The translations under genes and the position numbers were made by a program. A stretch of DNA of 11,044 nucleotides from Candidatus Omnitrophota bacterium (GTDB lineage Bacteria; Ratteibacteria; UBA8468; B48-G9; JAFGKM01): positions 1-11,044 of the forward strand of contig JAMWCO010000038.1 in NCBI GenBank assembly GCA_023818785.1. The letters are read 5' to 3'. This document shows positions 1 to 7,064 of the stretch, piece after piece; within the stretch, counting starts at the first letter, position 1, and each line of letters begins with the position of its first letter. The notes beneath the pieces are model-generated. The model saw only the letters and a program-made list of their open reading frames with translations, was not told where the DNA came from and searched no databases.

Positions 1-375
1 TGTGATGAAAATAAAGAAAATGCAAAAGAAAAGAAGAATTTAATTATGCAATTTCAGAAAAATGAGCCAGTAATTTTTTCTGATTTTGAAAAGGTTATTT
101 CAAAAAAGATATGTGATGGATTTGTATTATGTCTCCCTCATTTTTTGCATCATATAGTTGGGATTGAATTACTTAAAAACAATTATCATATTATGATAGA
201 AAAACCACTTGCATTGACTTTAAAAATTGGGAAAAAACTTGTTGAAGAAGTGAAAAAAAGAAATTTAGTTCTGTCAATTGCAGAGAATATAAGAAGATAT
301 TTAGAACCGAGAGCAATAAAATGGGTAATTGAAAATTATCAAAAAGAAATTAATATGTTTTGGAAAATAGAATGA
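1..375 (+). pseudogene. Gfo/Idh/MocA-family oxidoreductase, 5' end outside window, prematurely stopped
   Basis: The reading frame is open from base 1 to a TGA at 373-375, so the gene begins upstream of the window. The visible part matches the second half of the N-terminal Rossmann domain of NAD(P)-dependent Gfo/Idh/MocA oxidoreductases. It has the strand reading GFVLCLPHFLHH, a helix, then the family hallmark MIEKPLALT (the E-K-P motif near the cofactor and substrate), followed by a helix and LSIAENIRRYLEP. Family members usually run 330-400 residues with a large C-terminal alpha/beta domain. Here the protein ends about 45 residues after EKP, so that domain is missing. In the same frame beyond the TGA, codons read KIGKIYFTLEGG, which resembles the strand that normally opens the C-terminal domain. 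I infer a degraded gene, though the upstream half is unseen. A functional truncated protein is unlikely. The substrate cannot be told. Confidence 0.7.
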
Positions 376-413
376 GAAAAATTGAAAATAGGCAAAATTT
401 ATTTTACATTAGA

Positions 414-420
414 AGGAGGG
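414..420 (+). promoter_or_regulatory. Strong ribosome binding site fixing the nitroreductase start
   Basis: AGGAGGG lies 6 bases before the ATG at 427. It decides between this ATG and an in-frame upstream TTG at 382, which would add 15 residues with no counterpart in nitroreductases. The site lies within what looks like the decayed continuation of the preceding oxidoreductase frame, where the same bases would code for Glu-Gly-Gly. Confidence 0.8.
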
Positions 421-426
421 AGCAAA

Positions 427-918
427 ATGGAAACTATAAAAATATTGAAAGAAAGAAGAAGTATAAGAAAGTATCAAAAAAAAGAAGTTCCAAAAAATAT
501 TATCGAAGAGATTATTGATTGTGCAAGATTTGCTCCAACTGCTATAAATATTCAACCATGGGAGTTTATAGTTATTACAGATAAAAAAATGAGGGAAAAA
601 ATTGCAGAAATAACTGATTATGGAAAATTTATAAAGGATGCTCCTGTTTGTGTTGCTGTTTTTTGTAAGGATACAAAATATTATCTTGAAGATGGTTCAT
701 CTGCTACAACTTATATTCTACTTGCTGCAAAAGCATTTGGTTTGGGAAGTTGCTGGGTAGCAGGCGATAAAAAGGGATATGCAGAGAAAATTAGGGAAAT
801 TTTAGGAGTTCCTATTGGTTATAAATTAATAAGTTTAATTTCAATTGGTTATCCAGATGAAGAGCCAAAACCAAAAAAAAGAGAATTAAAAGAAGTTTTA
901 CATTGGGAAAAATGGTAA
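427..918 (+). CDS. Nitroreductase-family FMN flavoprotein
   Basis: This 163-residue protein is a compact member of the nitroreductase fold, which binds FMN at a homodimer interface and uses NAD(P)H to reduce nitro, quinone or other acceptors. The sequence shows the N-terminal RRSIRKYQ (residues 10-17; Arg and Ser contact the FMN phosphate), ARFAPTAINIQPWEF (33-47, second FMN contact), and GLGSCWVAG (105-113, the glycine-rich strand of the flavin site). The C-terminal ELKEVLHWEKW tail is typical of small bacterial and archaeal members that wrap around the partner subunit. Length is normal for this short subgroup. The ATG at 427 is chosen because AGGAGGG precedes it at ideal spacing and the N-terminus then matches the family. 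It is followed after 12 bases by the purine permease, so the two are probably co-transcribed. The physiological substrate cannot be read from sequence. Confidence 0.9.
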   Translation: METIKILKERRSIRKYQKKEVPKNIIEEIIDCARFAPTAINIQPWEFIVITDKKMREKIAEITDYGKFIKDAPVCVAVFCKDTKYYLEDGSSATTYILLAAKAFGLGSCWVAGDKKGYAEKIREILGVPIGYKLISLISIGYPDEEPKPKKRELKEVLHWEKW

Positions 919-930
919 TCTGAAGATAAA

Positions 931-2253
931 ATGTTATCAAAATATTTTAAATTTAAGGAAAGAGATACAGATATAAAAACAGAAGTATTAGCAGGAATTA
1001 CAACATTTATTACTATGGCTTATATAATTTTTGTTCAGCCTGCTGTTTTGTCTCAAGGAGGAATGGATTTTGGAGCAGTTATGGTAGCAACATGTCTTTC
1101 TTCAGCAATAGCAACTTTGATTATGGGTCTTTATGCCAATTATCCGATTGCTCTTGCTCCTGGAATGGGAGAAAATTTTTATTTTGTTTTTACTGTTATA
1201 CTTGGAATGGGAATTGTCTGGCAAAAAGTTCTTGGAGCAGTTTTTATTTCAGGTGTTTTATTTATAATTCTTTCAATCTGGAGAGTAAGAGAGAAACTTG
1301 TAGAAGGAGTTCCTTCATCTTTACAGGCAGGAATAGCAGGAGGTATTGGTCTTTTTATTACATTCATTGGACTAATTCAAAGTGGTATTGTTCAAAAGGG
1401 TGGAGTAGTTTTAACCATAGGCAATTTATACCAGAAGGAAGTAATTTTATCAATAATTGGTTTAATTATAATTGCAACTTTGATGGCATGGCGTATTAAA
1501 GGGAATATCCTTATAGGTATGATTATAACAGCAATAATTGGAATATTTATAGGAGTTATTAAATATGAAGGAATTGTCGGAAAAGTTCCATCAATTTCTC
1601 CAACATTTTTAAAACTTGATTTAATAGGTGCTTTAAAAAGTGGAATTTTTACAGTTATTTTTGTATTTCTTTTTATGGACTTGTTTGATACTGTTGGAAC
1701 AGCAATAGGAGTAGGAGAAGCAGGTGGATTTATAAAAGATGGGAAATTCCCAAAGGTAGAAAGAGTTTTACTTTCAGATGCAATAGGGACAGTAGTAGGA
1801 GCAATTCTCGGAACAAGTACAGTTACAAGTTACATAGAAAGTGCATCTGGGATATCTGTAGGAGGTAAAACTGGTTTTGCATCAGTAATTACCGCAATTC
1901 TATTTTTACTTTCTATTTTCTTTTATCCATTTGTAAAAATGATTGGAACAGGAATTCAAAATATTTCTGGAATAACACTTTATCCAGTTACAGCACCTGC
2001 CTTAATAATTGTTGGAAGTTTAATTATTCCTACAATAAAAAAAATAAAATGGGAAGACCCAACAGAATCAATACCTGCATTTTTATCATTTATTGGCATT
2101 CCATTTACATACAATATAGGTGAGGGAATTGCATTTGGTTTTGTTTCATATTTCTTTTTAAAACTTTTTTCAGGAAGATATAAAGAATTAAATCCTATAG
2201 TTATAATTGTCGCACTTGCATTCATTTTAAGATTTATATTTTTAAAAAGTTAA
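931..2253 (+). CDS. NCS2-family purine permease (AzgA/PbuG-type, guanine/hypoxanthine)
   Basis: A 440-residue integral membrane protein of the nucleobase-cation symporter-2 family, AzgA-like branch, which imports guanine, hypoxanthine or adenine with protons across the inner membrane. It begins with the characteristic TEVLAGITTFITMAYIIFV (18-36). NYPIALAPGMG follows at 70-80, then a long hydrophobic series, FLFMDLFDTVGTAIG (246-260) carrying the substrate-site acidic residues, and GTSTVTSYIESASGI (294-308). About a dozen hydrophobic segments are visible, consistent with the 14-helix fold. Length is normal for the family. One departure is GENFYF (80-85), where the best-known AzgA/PbuG members have GLNAFF or GLNAYF. 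The ATG is 12 bases after the nitroreductase stop, with only a weak GAAG as ribosome binding site, suggesting translation coupled to the upstream gene. Family assignment is firm; the exact purine is inferred. Confidence 0.93.
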   Translation: MLSKYFKFKERDTDIKTEVLAGITTFITMAYIIFVQPAVLSQGGMDFGAVMVATCLSSAIATLIMGLYANYPIALAPGMGENFYFVFTVILGMGIVWQKVLGAVFISGVLFIILSIWRVREKLVEGVPSSLQAGIAGGIGLFITFIGLIQSGIVQKGGVVLTIGNLYQKEVILSIIGLIIIATLMAWRIKGNILIGMIITAIIGIFIGVIKYEGIVGKVPSISPTFLKLDLIGALKSGIFTVIFVFLFMDLFDTVGTAIGVGEAGGFIKDGKFPKVERVLLSDAIGTVVGAILGTSTVTSYIESASGISVGGKTGFASVITAILFLLSIFFYPFVKMIGTGIQNISGITLYPVTAPALIIVGSLIIPTIKKIKWEDPTESIPAFLSFIGIPFTYNIGEGIAFGFVSYFFLKLFSGRYKELNPIVIIVALAFILRFIFLKS

Positions 2254-2295
2254 TAGCGATGCCGAGAAAAACTATTTTTAATTAAATAAGTAAAA

Positions 2296-2311
2296 TCCTT
2301 ATATAAGGAGG
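2296..2311 (+). promoter_or_regulatory. 14-bp perfect palindrome overlapping the ribosome binding site of the mannosidase gene
   Basis: TCCTTATATAAGGA at 2296-2309 is identical to its own reverse complement. Its right arm is part of the ribosome binding site AAGGAGG (2305-2311), which stands 6 bases before the TTG start at 2318. In RNA it could form a 5-bp stem with a 4-base loop that partly hides the ribosome binding site. In DNA it could be an operator for a dimeric regulator. In AT-rich sequence, and with an arm that must match the Shine-Dalgarno consensus, some symmetry may be accidental. Confidence 0.4.
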
Positions 2312-2317
2312 TTTAAA

Positions 2318-4762
2318 TTGAAGGAAAATATAAAAATTTTTTTAATTCCTCATTTTCACTATGACACAATATATCAAGATACATATGAAAATTATCTTGA
2401 GAAATCATTTTGTATTATTAAAAAAGCGATTGAAATTTTGAAAATTGAAAAAAAATATAAATTTCTTATAGAACAGACAATTTTGCTTGAAGAATTCTGG
2501 AAAAGAGAGCCACAATATCGCCAAGAACTTTATGATTTGATAAAACAAAATAGAATTGAATTTTCACCTGGTTTTTTTGTTATGCCAGATATGAATTTAA
2601 TTTCTGGTGAATCATTAATTAGACAGATAAAAAGAGGTAAAGAAATTTTAAAAAAGTTTAATATTCAACCAAAAGTTGCATGGATTTCCGACTGTTGGGG
2701 ACACCATAGACAAATTCCACAAATTTTAAAAAAAGCAGGATATATTGGATATGCTTTTTCAAGAGGTATGATTAAAGAGATATCTCCTTCTCTACAATTT
2801 TACTGGGAAGGCATTGATAAGACAGAGATACCTACAGTTTGGATGGCTACAGGATATTTTGGATTTTTTGTAACAAATAAAAAAAATATAGAGGATTATT
2901 TTGAAGAGATAGAAAAGCATATAGAAATTCTGAAAAAGTTTAAAAGTTGTGATTTAATTTTACTTCCTAATGGAGGAGATTTTATAATGCCAGATTTTAA
3001 AATAATAGAGATTATTGAAGAATGGAATAGACAAAAAGCGGAGAAAATTTTTTTTGCAACTACAAGTGAATATTTTGAAGAATTAAAAGAAAAGAAACTT
3101 CCTATTTTTAATTATGATTTTAATCCAATGTTTAATGGAACATACACCAGTAGAATAGAGATTAAACAGAGTAATAGAAAATTAGAAAATCAAATTTATT
3201 TATTGGAACTTTTAGAAAGTATTTTGGAAATGGAAACAGAGAAAGAGAATATAAAATTAGGAGGGAAAATTGATAATCTTGAGTACTATTTACTTTTCAA
3301 CCAATTTCACGATATTATTTGTGGCAGTATACTTGATGAAGGTTATATTGATGTTATGGAGAATTATAAACATACACAAAAAATTTTTGATGAAGTTTTT
3401 ACTTCTATTATTGACCAGATGACAATTCCTGAAAAAAATACAATTGCAATTTTTAATCAGTGTTCTTTTTCAAGAAAGGATATTTGCTTTTTTGAACTTG
3501 ATATACCAGAAGATAAAGATATAGAAATTTATGATAAAGAAAAAAGAATAAAAACACAAATTTTTAATTATGATAATGGAAGAGCATTGATAGGTTTTAA
3601 AAAAGAGTTGTTACATTTTACAAGAGAGAATTTGAAGTATAAAATAGTGAAGAAAAAAGAAAGAAAAATTGAAACTTTACCATTTAAATTTAAAAATAAA
3701 TATTTTATTGTTCAAATTTCTGATATTGGATTGATTTCAAATCTAAAAGTAAATGGTAAAGAACTTATAAATCAAGAGAAACCTTATTTTGGAGAACTTA
3801 TTTTTCAAAGAGATATGGGAGATTTTTGGGTTTATTATCAATCTCCTGTTGCTGGAGATAATAGATTTTCTGAAATTTTAGATGACCCATATCCTGAAAA
3901 TGTTCCAATATTTAAAGAAGCAATTTTCCAGCATAATTTTATTCCTGAATCTATATCATTAGAAAAAGGAGATATTGGGATAAAAATTGAAATAAAAGGT
4001 AAAATTCAATATTGGAAAACATTATGGAGATATATTCAAACTTGCTTTATTTATTATGAATTGCCTTTTATTGATTATAAAATAAAATTTTTTGCGGAGG
4101 GTAAAAATTATAGAATAAGGGTTGCTTTTCCTACAACGATTAAAAAAGGAAAGATAAGGAGAGAAATTCCTTTTGGTATAGAGTTTCAGAAAGAAGGAGA
4201 ATATCCCTCATATAATTTTATTGATTACTACGATAATGAAAAAGGGTTATGTGTTTTAAATAAAGGAACCTGTGGAAATTCAGTTAAAAATGGTGTAATT
4301 ATGCTTTCTCTTTTTAGAGCAGTTGATATGGGACCGAATAAGGCAAAGAGTGAAACTGGTTTTTGTTCAGGACAAGTTTTAAATTTTGAATATAGAGTTT
4401 TACCTCTTATACCTGAGAGTGAAGAATATAAACCTTATCTTTATGGAATTTCTTTTAATAACCCGCCTGTTATTATTCCAGGTGTTAAATTTAAAAATAA
4501 AAATTTTTGCTTTAAAATTTCTCCTGAAAATATACCGATTACATCAATAAAAAAAATAAAATCAAATATATATCTTATTAGAATCTATGAACCTGAAGGG
4601 AAAAAACAAAAGGTTAAAATTGAAACTGAAAAGAGATTTGAATTTTTTGAAAGTTCTATTGATGGGATGGATATAAGAGAAAAAATAGGAGAAGGGGAAA
4701 ATATTATTTTTTTATTAAAACCTTTTGAAATAAAAACTTTGATTATTTCTTTACTGGAATAA
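2318..4762 (+). CDS. Glycoside hydrolase family 38 alpha-mannosidase-like protein
   Basis: An 814-residue protein with the GH38 architecture: an N-terminal catalytic alpha/beta barrel, a helical bundle, then C-terminal beta-sandwich domains. GH38 enzymes are zinc-dependent retaining alpha-mannosidases. The expected zinc ligands are visible: His14 and Asp16 in PHFHYDTIY, Asp125 in AWISDCWGHH (the nucleophile position, followed by the family's RQIPQILKKAGY), and His331 in FNQFHDIICGS. The position after HxD that is normally part of REW is TIY here. There is no signal peptide, so it probably acts in the cytoplasm on imported or intracellular mannosides. Length fits bacterial members. The TTG start is chosen because AAGGAGG sits 6 bases upstream and the family's first strand begins right after. 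The gap of 64 bases to the permease may allow separate control. It could instead act on a related sugar, as in the mannosylglycerate-hydrolase branch. Confidence 0.88.
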   Translation: MKENIKIFLIPHFHYDTIYQDTYENYLEKSFCIIKKAIEILKIEKKYKFLIEQTILLEEFWKREPQYRQELYDLIKQNRIEFSPGFFVMPDMNLISGESLIRQIKRGKEILKKFNIQPKVAWISDCWGHHRQIPQILKKAGYIGYAFSRGMIKEISPSLQFYWEGIDKTEIPTVWMATGYFGFFVTNKKNIEDYFEEIEKHIEILKKFKSCDLILLPNGGDFIMPDFKIIEIIEEWNRQKAEKIFFATTSEYFEELKEKKLPIFNYDFNPMFNGTYTSRIEIKQSNRKLENQIYLLELLESILEMETEKENIKLGGKIDNLEYYLLFNQFHDIICGSILDEGYIDVMENYKHTQKIFDEVFTSIIDQMTIPEKNTIAIFNQCSFSRKDICFFELDIPEDKDIEIYDKEKRIKTQIFNYDNGRALIGFKKELLHFTRENLKYKIVKKKERKIETLPFKFKNKYFIVQISDIGLISNLKVNGKELINQEKPYFGELIFQRDMGDFWVYYQSPVAGDNRFSEILDDPYPENVPIFKEAIFQHNFIPESISLEKGDIGIKIEIKGKIQYWKTLWRYIQTCFIYYELPFIDYKIKFFAEGKNYRIRVAFPTTIKKGKIRREIPFGIEFQKEGEYPSYNFIDYYDNEKGLCVLNKGTCGNSVKNGVIMLSLFRAVDMGPNKAKSETGFCSGQVLNFEYRVLPLIPESEEYKPYLYGISFNNPPVIIPGVKFKNKNFCFKISPENIPITSIKKIKSNIYLIRIYEPEGKKQKVKIETEKRFEFFESSIDGMDIREKIGEGENIIFLLKPFEIKTLIISLLE

Positions 4763-5011
4763 TTTTGTAAATACTTCAGGTAGTTTCTTTTCAAGGTAAT
4801 ATTTGCTTTCTTCATAAACATCGCTGTATTGATAGAAAAGAATAACCAATTTCAAAACATATTTTCCCAAATGCAAATAAAACATTATAGCAAGTTTACT
4901 GAAAGGATAATTCAAAATGAAATTTCTATAAGTAATTAAAGCAATATGTTTTTCATTCTGCCTTTCAAAACAATCTGCTATTTCATACTCTTTTTTACAT
5001 AAGTTCTTGTT
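4751..5011 (-). pseudogene. Remnant of a TPR-like protein, no usable start
   Basis: Between the convergent mannosidase and hom genes the minus strand holds an uninterrupted 86-codon frame, bounded upstream by TAG at 5012-5014 and ending with TAA at 4751-4753. Its translation reads like protein, not like a shadow. YEIADCFERQ followed by IALITYRNFILNYPFSKLA (residues 9-18 and 23-41) has the A-helix/B-helix pattern and the terminal YP of a tetratricopeptide repeat. A charged and aromatic helix ending EKKLPEVFTKLF follows. It overlaps the last 17 bases of hom (4995-5011) in another frame and the last 12 bases of the mannosidase on the opposite strand. The first possible starts are TTG at 4915 and ATG at 4885, both inside the TPR pattern and without a ribosome binding site. 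I infer a 5'-truncated gene remnant. Reinitiation or a +1 shift from hom is an unlikely alternative. Confidence 0.45.
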
Positions 5012-6287
5012 CTAAACGAATAATGACTGTCGGGTTTTTTATTACATCAAGTTTATTTATTAAGTTTATTGCTTTTATTACATTTTTCTCTTTTGCTTTA
5101 TGTGTCAACATTATTATTGGAACTGCTTTTTTAGGATTATCCTGTTTTTGTATTACAGATAAAATACTTATATTATTATCCCCAAGTATTTTTGATATTT
5201 TGGCAAGAACGCCTGGTTTATCAATTGCTGTAAATCTAAAATAATATTTTGTTTCAATCTCTTCAAATGGTTTTAAATTTAAAACTCTTTTGGGAATAAA
5301 ATTTTCTTCAATAAAATTTTTTGAAATAATTTTTCTACTTATCTCAACAACATCACTTATTACAGAACTCCCAGCAGCATCTCCTCCTGCTCCTTCGCCA
5401 TAAAAAAGTGATTTCCCAATCAAGTCACCTTCAACATATACAGCATTATTAACTCCTTCAACAAGTGATAAAATATGTGACTTAGGAAGGAGAGTAGGGT
5501 GAACTCTTATTTCTATATGATTATCTTCTTTTCTACTTATTCCAAGTAGTTTAATTCTGTATCCAAGTTGATTAGCGAAATTGATGTCAATTGGTTCTAT
5601 ATTATTTATCCCTTCAACTGTAATTTTATCAATTGAAAAAAGATGGCCAAAAGAAATATAGGAAAGAATTAATATTTTGTGAGCAGTATCATAACCTGAA
5701 ATATCCAATTCTGGATTTGCTTCTGCATAACCAAGTCTTTTTGCTTCAATAAGTGCTTTTTCAAAAGATATTTCTTTATAATACATTTCAGAAAGTATAT
5801 AGTTTGTTGTTCCATTTAATATACCAACAATTTTTGTAATTTTATTTCCTATAAAACTTTCTCTCAATGATTTTATAATTGGAATAGCACCTGCAACACT
5901 TGCTTCAAATCCAATATATACTTTTTTTTCTCTCGCTTTCTTAAATATTTCTTCTCCATATTTTGATATAAGTGCTTTATTTGCAGTAACAACTGATTTT
6001 TTATTTTCTATTGCTTTTGAAATAAATTCATAAGCATCATCTATTCCTCCTATTAATTCTACTACAATATCAATATTTTCATTTAAAACTATTTCTTCTG
6101 GACTTTTAGCAATAAGTTTTTCAAATTTAGAAAGTTTTTCTTTATCTTTGTCAAAAACCTTTGAAATATTTATTTCAATTCCAGTTTTTTCTTTTATTAT
6201 ATTTCTCTTATAAATAAAATTTTTTATGAAACTTGAGCCAACTCTTCCACATCCAATAACTCCAATATTAATATTTTTTTTATCCAT
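4995..6287 (-). CDS. hom: Homoserine dehydrogenase with C-terminal ACT domain
   Basis: Reduces aspartate-4-semialdehyde to homoserine with NAD(P)H, the branch point to threonine and methionine, in the cytoplasm. The 430-residue length matches the monofunctional Hom of Gram-positive and many other bacteria. The nucleotide-binding GCGRVG is at 12-17 and TANKALIS, with catalytic-region Lys104, at 101-108. GILNGTTNYIL (155-165) and AEANPELDISGYDTAHK (188-204, with Glu193, Asp195 and Lys204) form the family signature. An ACT domain (about 348-428, starting YYFRFTAIDKPGVLAKIS) usually binds an amino-acid effector, typically giving threonine feedback inhibition. The ATG lies 2 bases after the stop of the membrane coiled-coil gene and has no clear ribosome binding site, so translation is probably coupled to that gene. 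Its ATGTAA end overlaps the TPR remnant. No other threonine or methionine gene lies in the window. Confidence 0.96.
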   Translation of the reverse strand: MDKKNINIGVIGCGRVGSSFIKNFIYKRNIIKEKTGIEINISKVFDKDKEKLSKFEKLIAKSPEEIVLNENIDIVVELIGGIDDAYEFISKAIENKKSVVTANKALISKYGEEIFKKAREKKVYIGFEASVAGAIPIIKSLRESFIGNKITKIVGILNGTTNYILSEMYYKEISFEKALIEAKRLGYAEANPELDISGYDTAHKILILSYISFGHLFSIDKITVEGINNIEPIDINFANQLGYRIKLLGISRKEDNHIEIRVHPTLLPKSHILSLVEGVNNAVYVEGDLIGKSLFYGEGAGGDAAGSSVISDVVEISRKIISKNFIEENFIPKRVLNLKPFEEIETKYYFRFTAIDKPGVLAKISKILGDNNISILSVIQKQDNPKKAVPIIMLTHKAKEKNVIKAINLINKLDVIKNPTVIIRLEQELM

Positions 6288-6289
6288 TT

Positions 6290-7015
6290 TTAATAAATAG
6301 AAGATGGGATGGTATTCTTATACAAATTTTCAGAAACAAAATACAAATCATTCTGCAATTCCTCAATTTCTTCTTCTAATTTATCTTTCTTAATATCTTC
6401 CCTTTTTCTCAACTTATTAGAGTTAGAATAAAATCTTCTACTTAAAAAATAATTATAGGATATATCCTCATTTTCTTTAAGCAAGTTTTTCGCTATTAAG
6501 AGTTTAACTTTATATTCATTTTCATATGTCTTTTTAATTATTTTATTTTTCAAGTCCATAATTTCTTTTAAAGAAGGAATTTTTTGAACCTCGCTTCTTA
6601 CATAAAAATACTTATAAATGTCCTCATTTTCTTTTTCAAGTTTTTTCAGTTGTGAAATATATGTATCAACTTTAATTTGATATAAAATTTTTTCAATTCT
6701 ATCAACTGGAAAATTATATTGTTTTGCAATTCTAATTGCTTCTTCAATTAGTTTTTTAACTTTTTCATAATCTTTTCTTTCTTTAAAATATACTTCAATT
6801 TCACTAACAAATTCATCAAAAAATTTTCTTTTTTCCTCAATCAATTTTCTCTGTCTTTCCTTTTCAATTTCTTCTTGCCTTCTTTTTTCTTCTTCTGCTA
6901 ATCTTTTTAATTTTTCTATCCTATATTTATTATAAAAAAGCCATCCAGCACCTATTATCCCAAACATTATGAAGAATACTATGATTTTTTTTATTAGTTT
7001 TAACATTTTTTTCAT
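6290..7015 (-). CDS. Unrecognised membrane-anchored coiled-coil protein
   Basis: I do not recognise a family for this 241-residue protein. It starts with a basic stretch (MKKMLKLIKK) and one hydrophobic segment at about 11-28 (IIVFFIMFGIIGAGWLFY). A long, highly charged helix follows (about 31-65, rich in Lys, Glu and Arg), very likely coiled coil. The rest is mostly charged helical sequence, with a last helix EELQNDLYFVSENLYKN near the end. By charge, the N-terminus should be cytoplasmic and the remainder outside the membrane; the hydrophobic segment has no clear cleavage site, so it is likely an anchor. The first ATG is preferred over the ATG at codon 4 because AAAGGGA lies 5 bases upstream. 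It sits 49 bases after trpA and 2 bases before hom. The composition (Lys, Glu, Ile) matches its neighbours, so recent transfer is not suggested. A structural or scaffold role is only a guess. Confidence 0.75.
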   Translation of the reverse strand: MKKMLKLIKKIIVFFIMFGIIGAGWLFYNKYRIEKLKRLAEEEKRRQEEIEKERQRKLIEEKRKFFDEFVSEIEVYFKERKDYEKVKKLIEEAIRIAKQYNFPVDRIEKILYQIKVDTYISQLKKLEKENEDIYKYFYVRSEVQKIPSLKEIMDLKNKIIKKTYENEYKVKLLIAKNLLKENEDISYNYFLSRRFYSNSNKLRKREDIKKDKLEEEIEELQNDLYFVSENLYKNTIPSSIY

Positions 7016-7030
7016 AAATTTCCCTTTATT

Positions 7031-7059
7031 ATTATAGTATTAGATTTCAAATTTTTCAA
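7031..7059 (-). promoter_or_regulatory. Putative sigma-70-type promoter between trpA and the coiled-coil gene
   Basis: On the minus strand, TTGAAA (7059-7054) and TATAAT (7036-7031) are separated by exactly 17 bases, close to the housekeeping consensus. This could give orf241-hom its own transcript apart from the trp operon. Against it, the predicted start near 7024 falls inside the ribosome binding site AAAGGGA (7027-7021), leaving a leader of about 9 bases. Such matches are also common by chance in AT-rich gaps. Confidence 0.4.
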
Positions 7060-7064
7060 CTTAA

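Noticed and set aside
373..375. TGA as a sense codon (recoded stop) joining the oxidoreductase to the nitroreductase
   Set aside because: TGA ends trpB2, trpF and trpB exactly where those families end, and tryptophan and glycine use normal codons, so the code is standard. A fused protein would also bypass a strong nitroreductase start.
1092..1499. 135-codon plus-strand frame inside the permease gene
   Set aside because: It lies wholly within the permease in another frame, is rich in Ser, Asn, Trp and Cys from shifted hydrophobic codons, and has no family likeness.
4585..4821. 78-codon minus-strand frame across the end of the mannosidase gene
   Set aside because: Mostly antisense to mannosidase codons, with low-complexity Ser/Ile/Phe sequence. 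The neighbouring frame (4751-5011) is the one with protein-like character.
4763..4994. Bidirectional terminator between the convergent genes
   Set aside because: No inverted repeat with a stable stem was seen in this AT-rich gap; the only structure noted is the TPR-like frame.
4985..5000. Programmed frameshift from hom into the TPR-like frame (ATG TAA AAA AGA context)
   Set aside because: The A-rich run lies after the hom stop, not before it. There is no stimulatory structure, and Hom already ends at its normal place after a complete ACT domain.
7016..7064. Terminator after trpA
   Set aside because: The gap has no GC-containing hairpin followed by a T-run on the minus strand, so read-through into the next genes remains possible.
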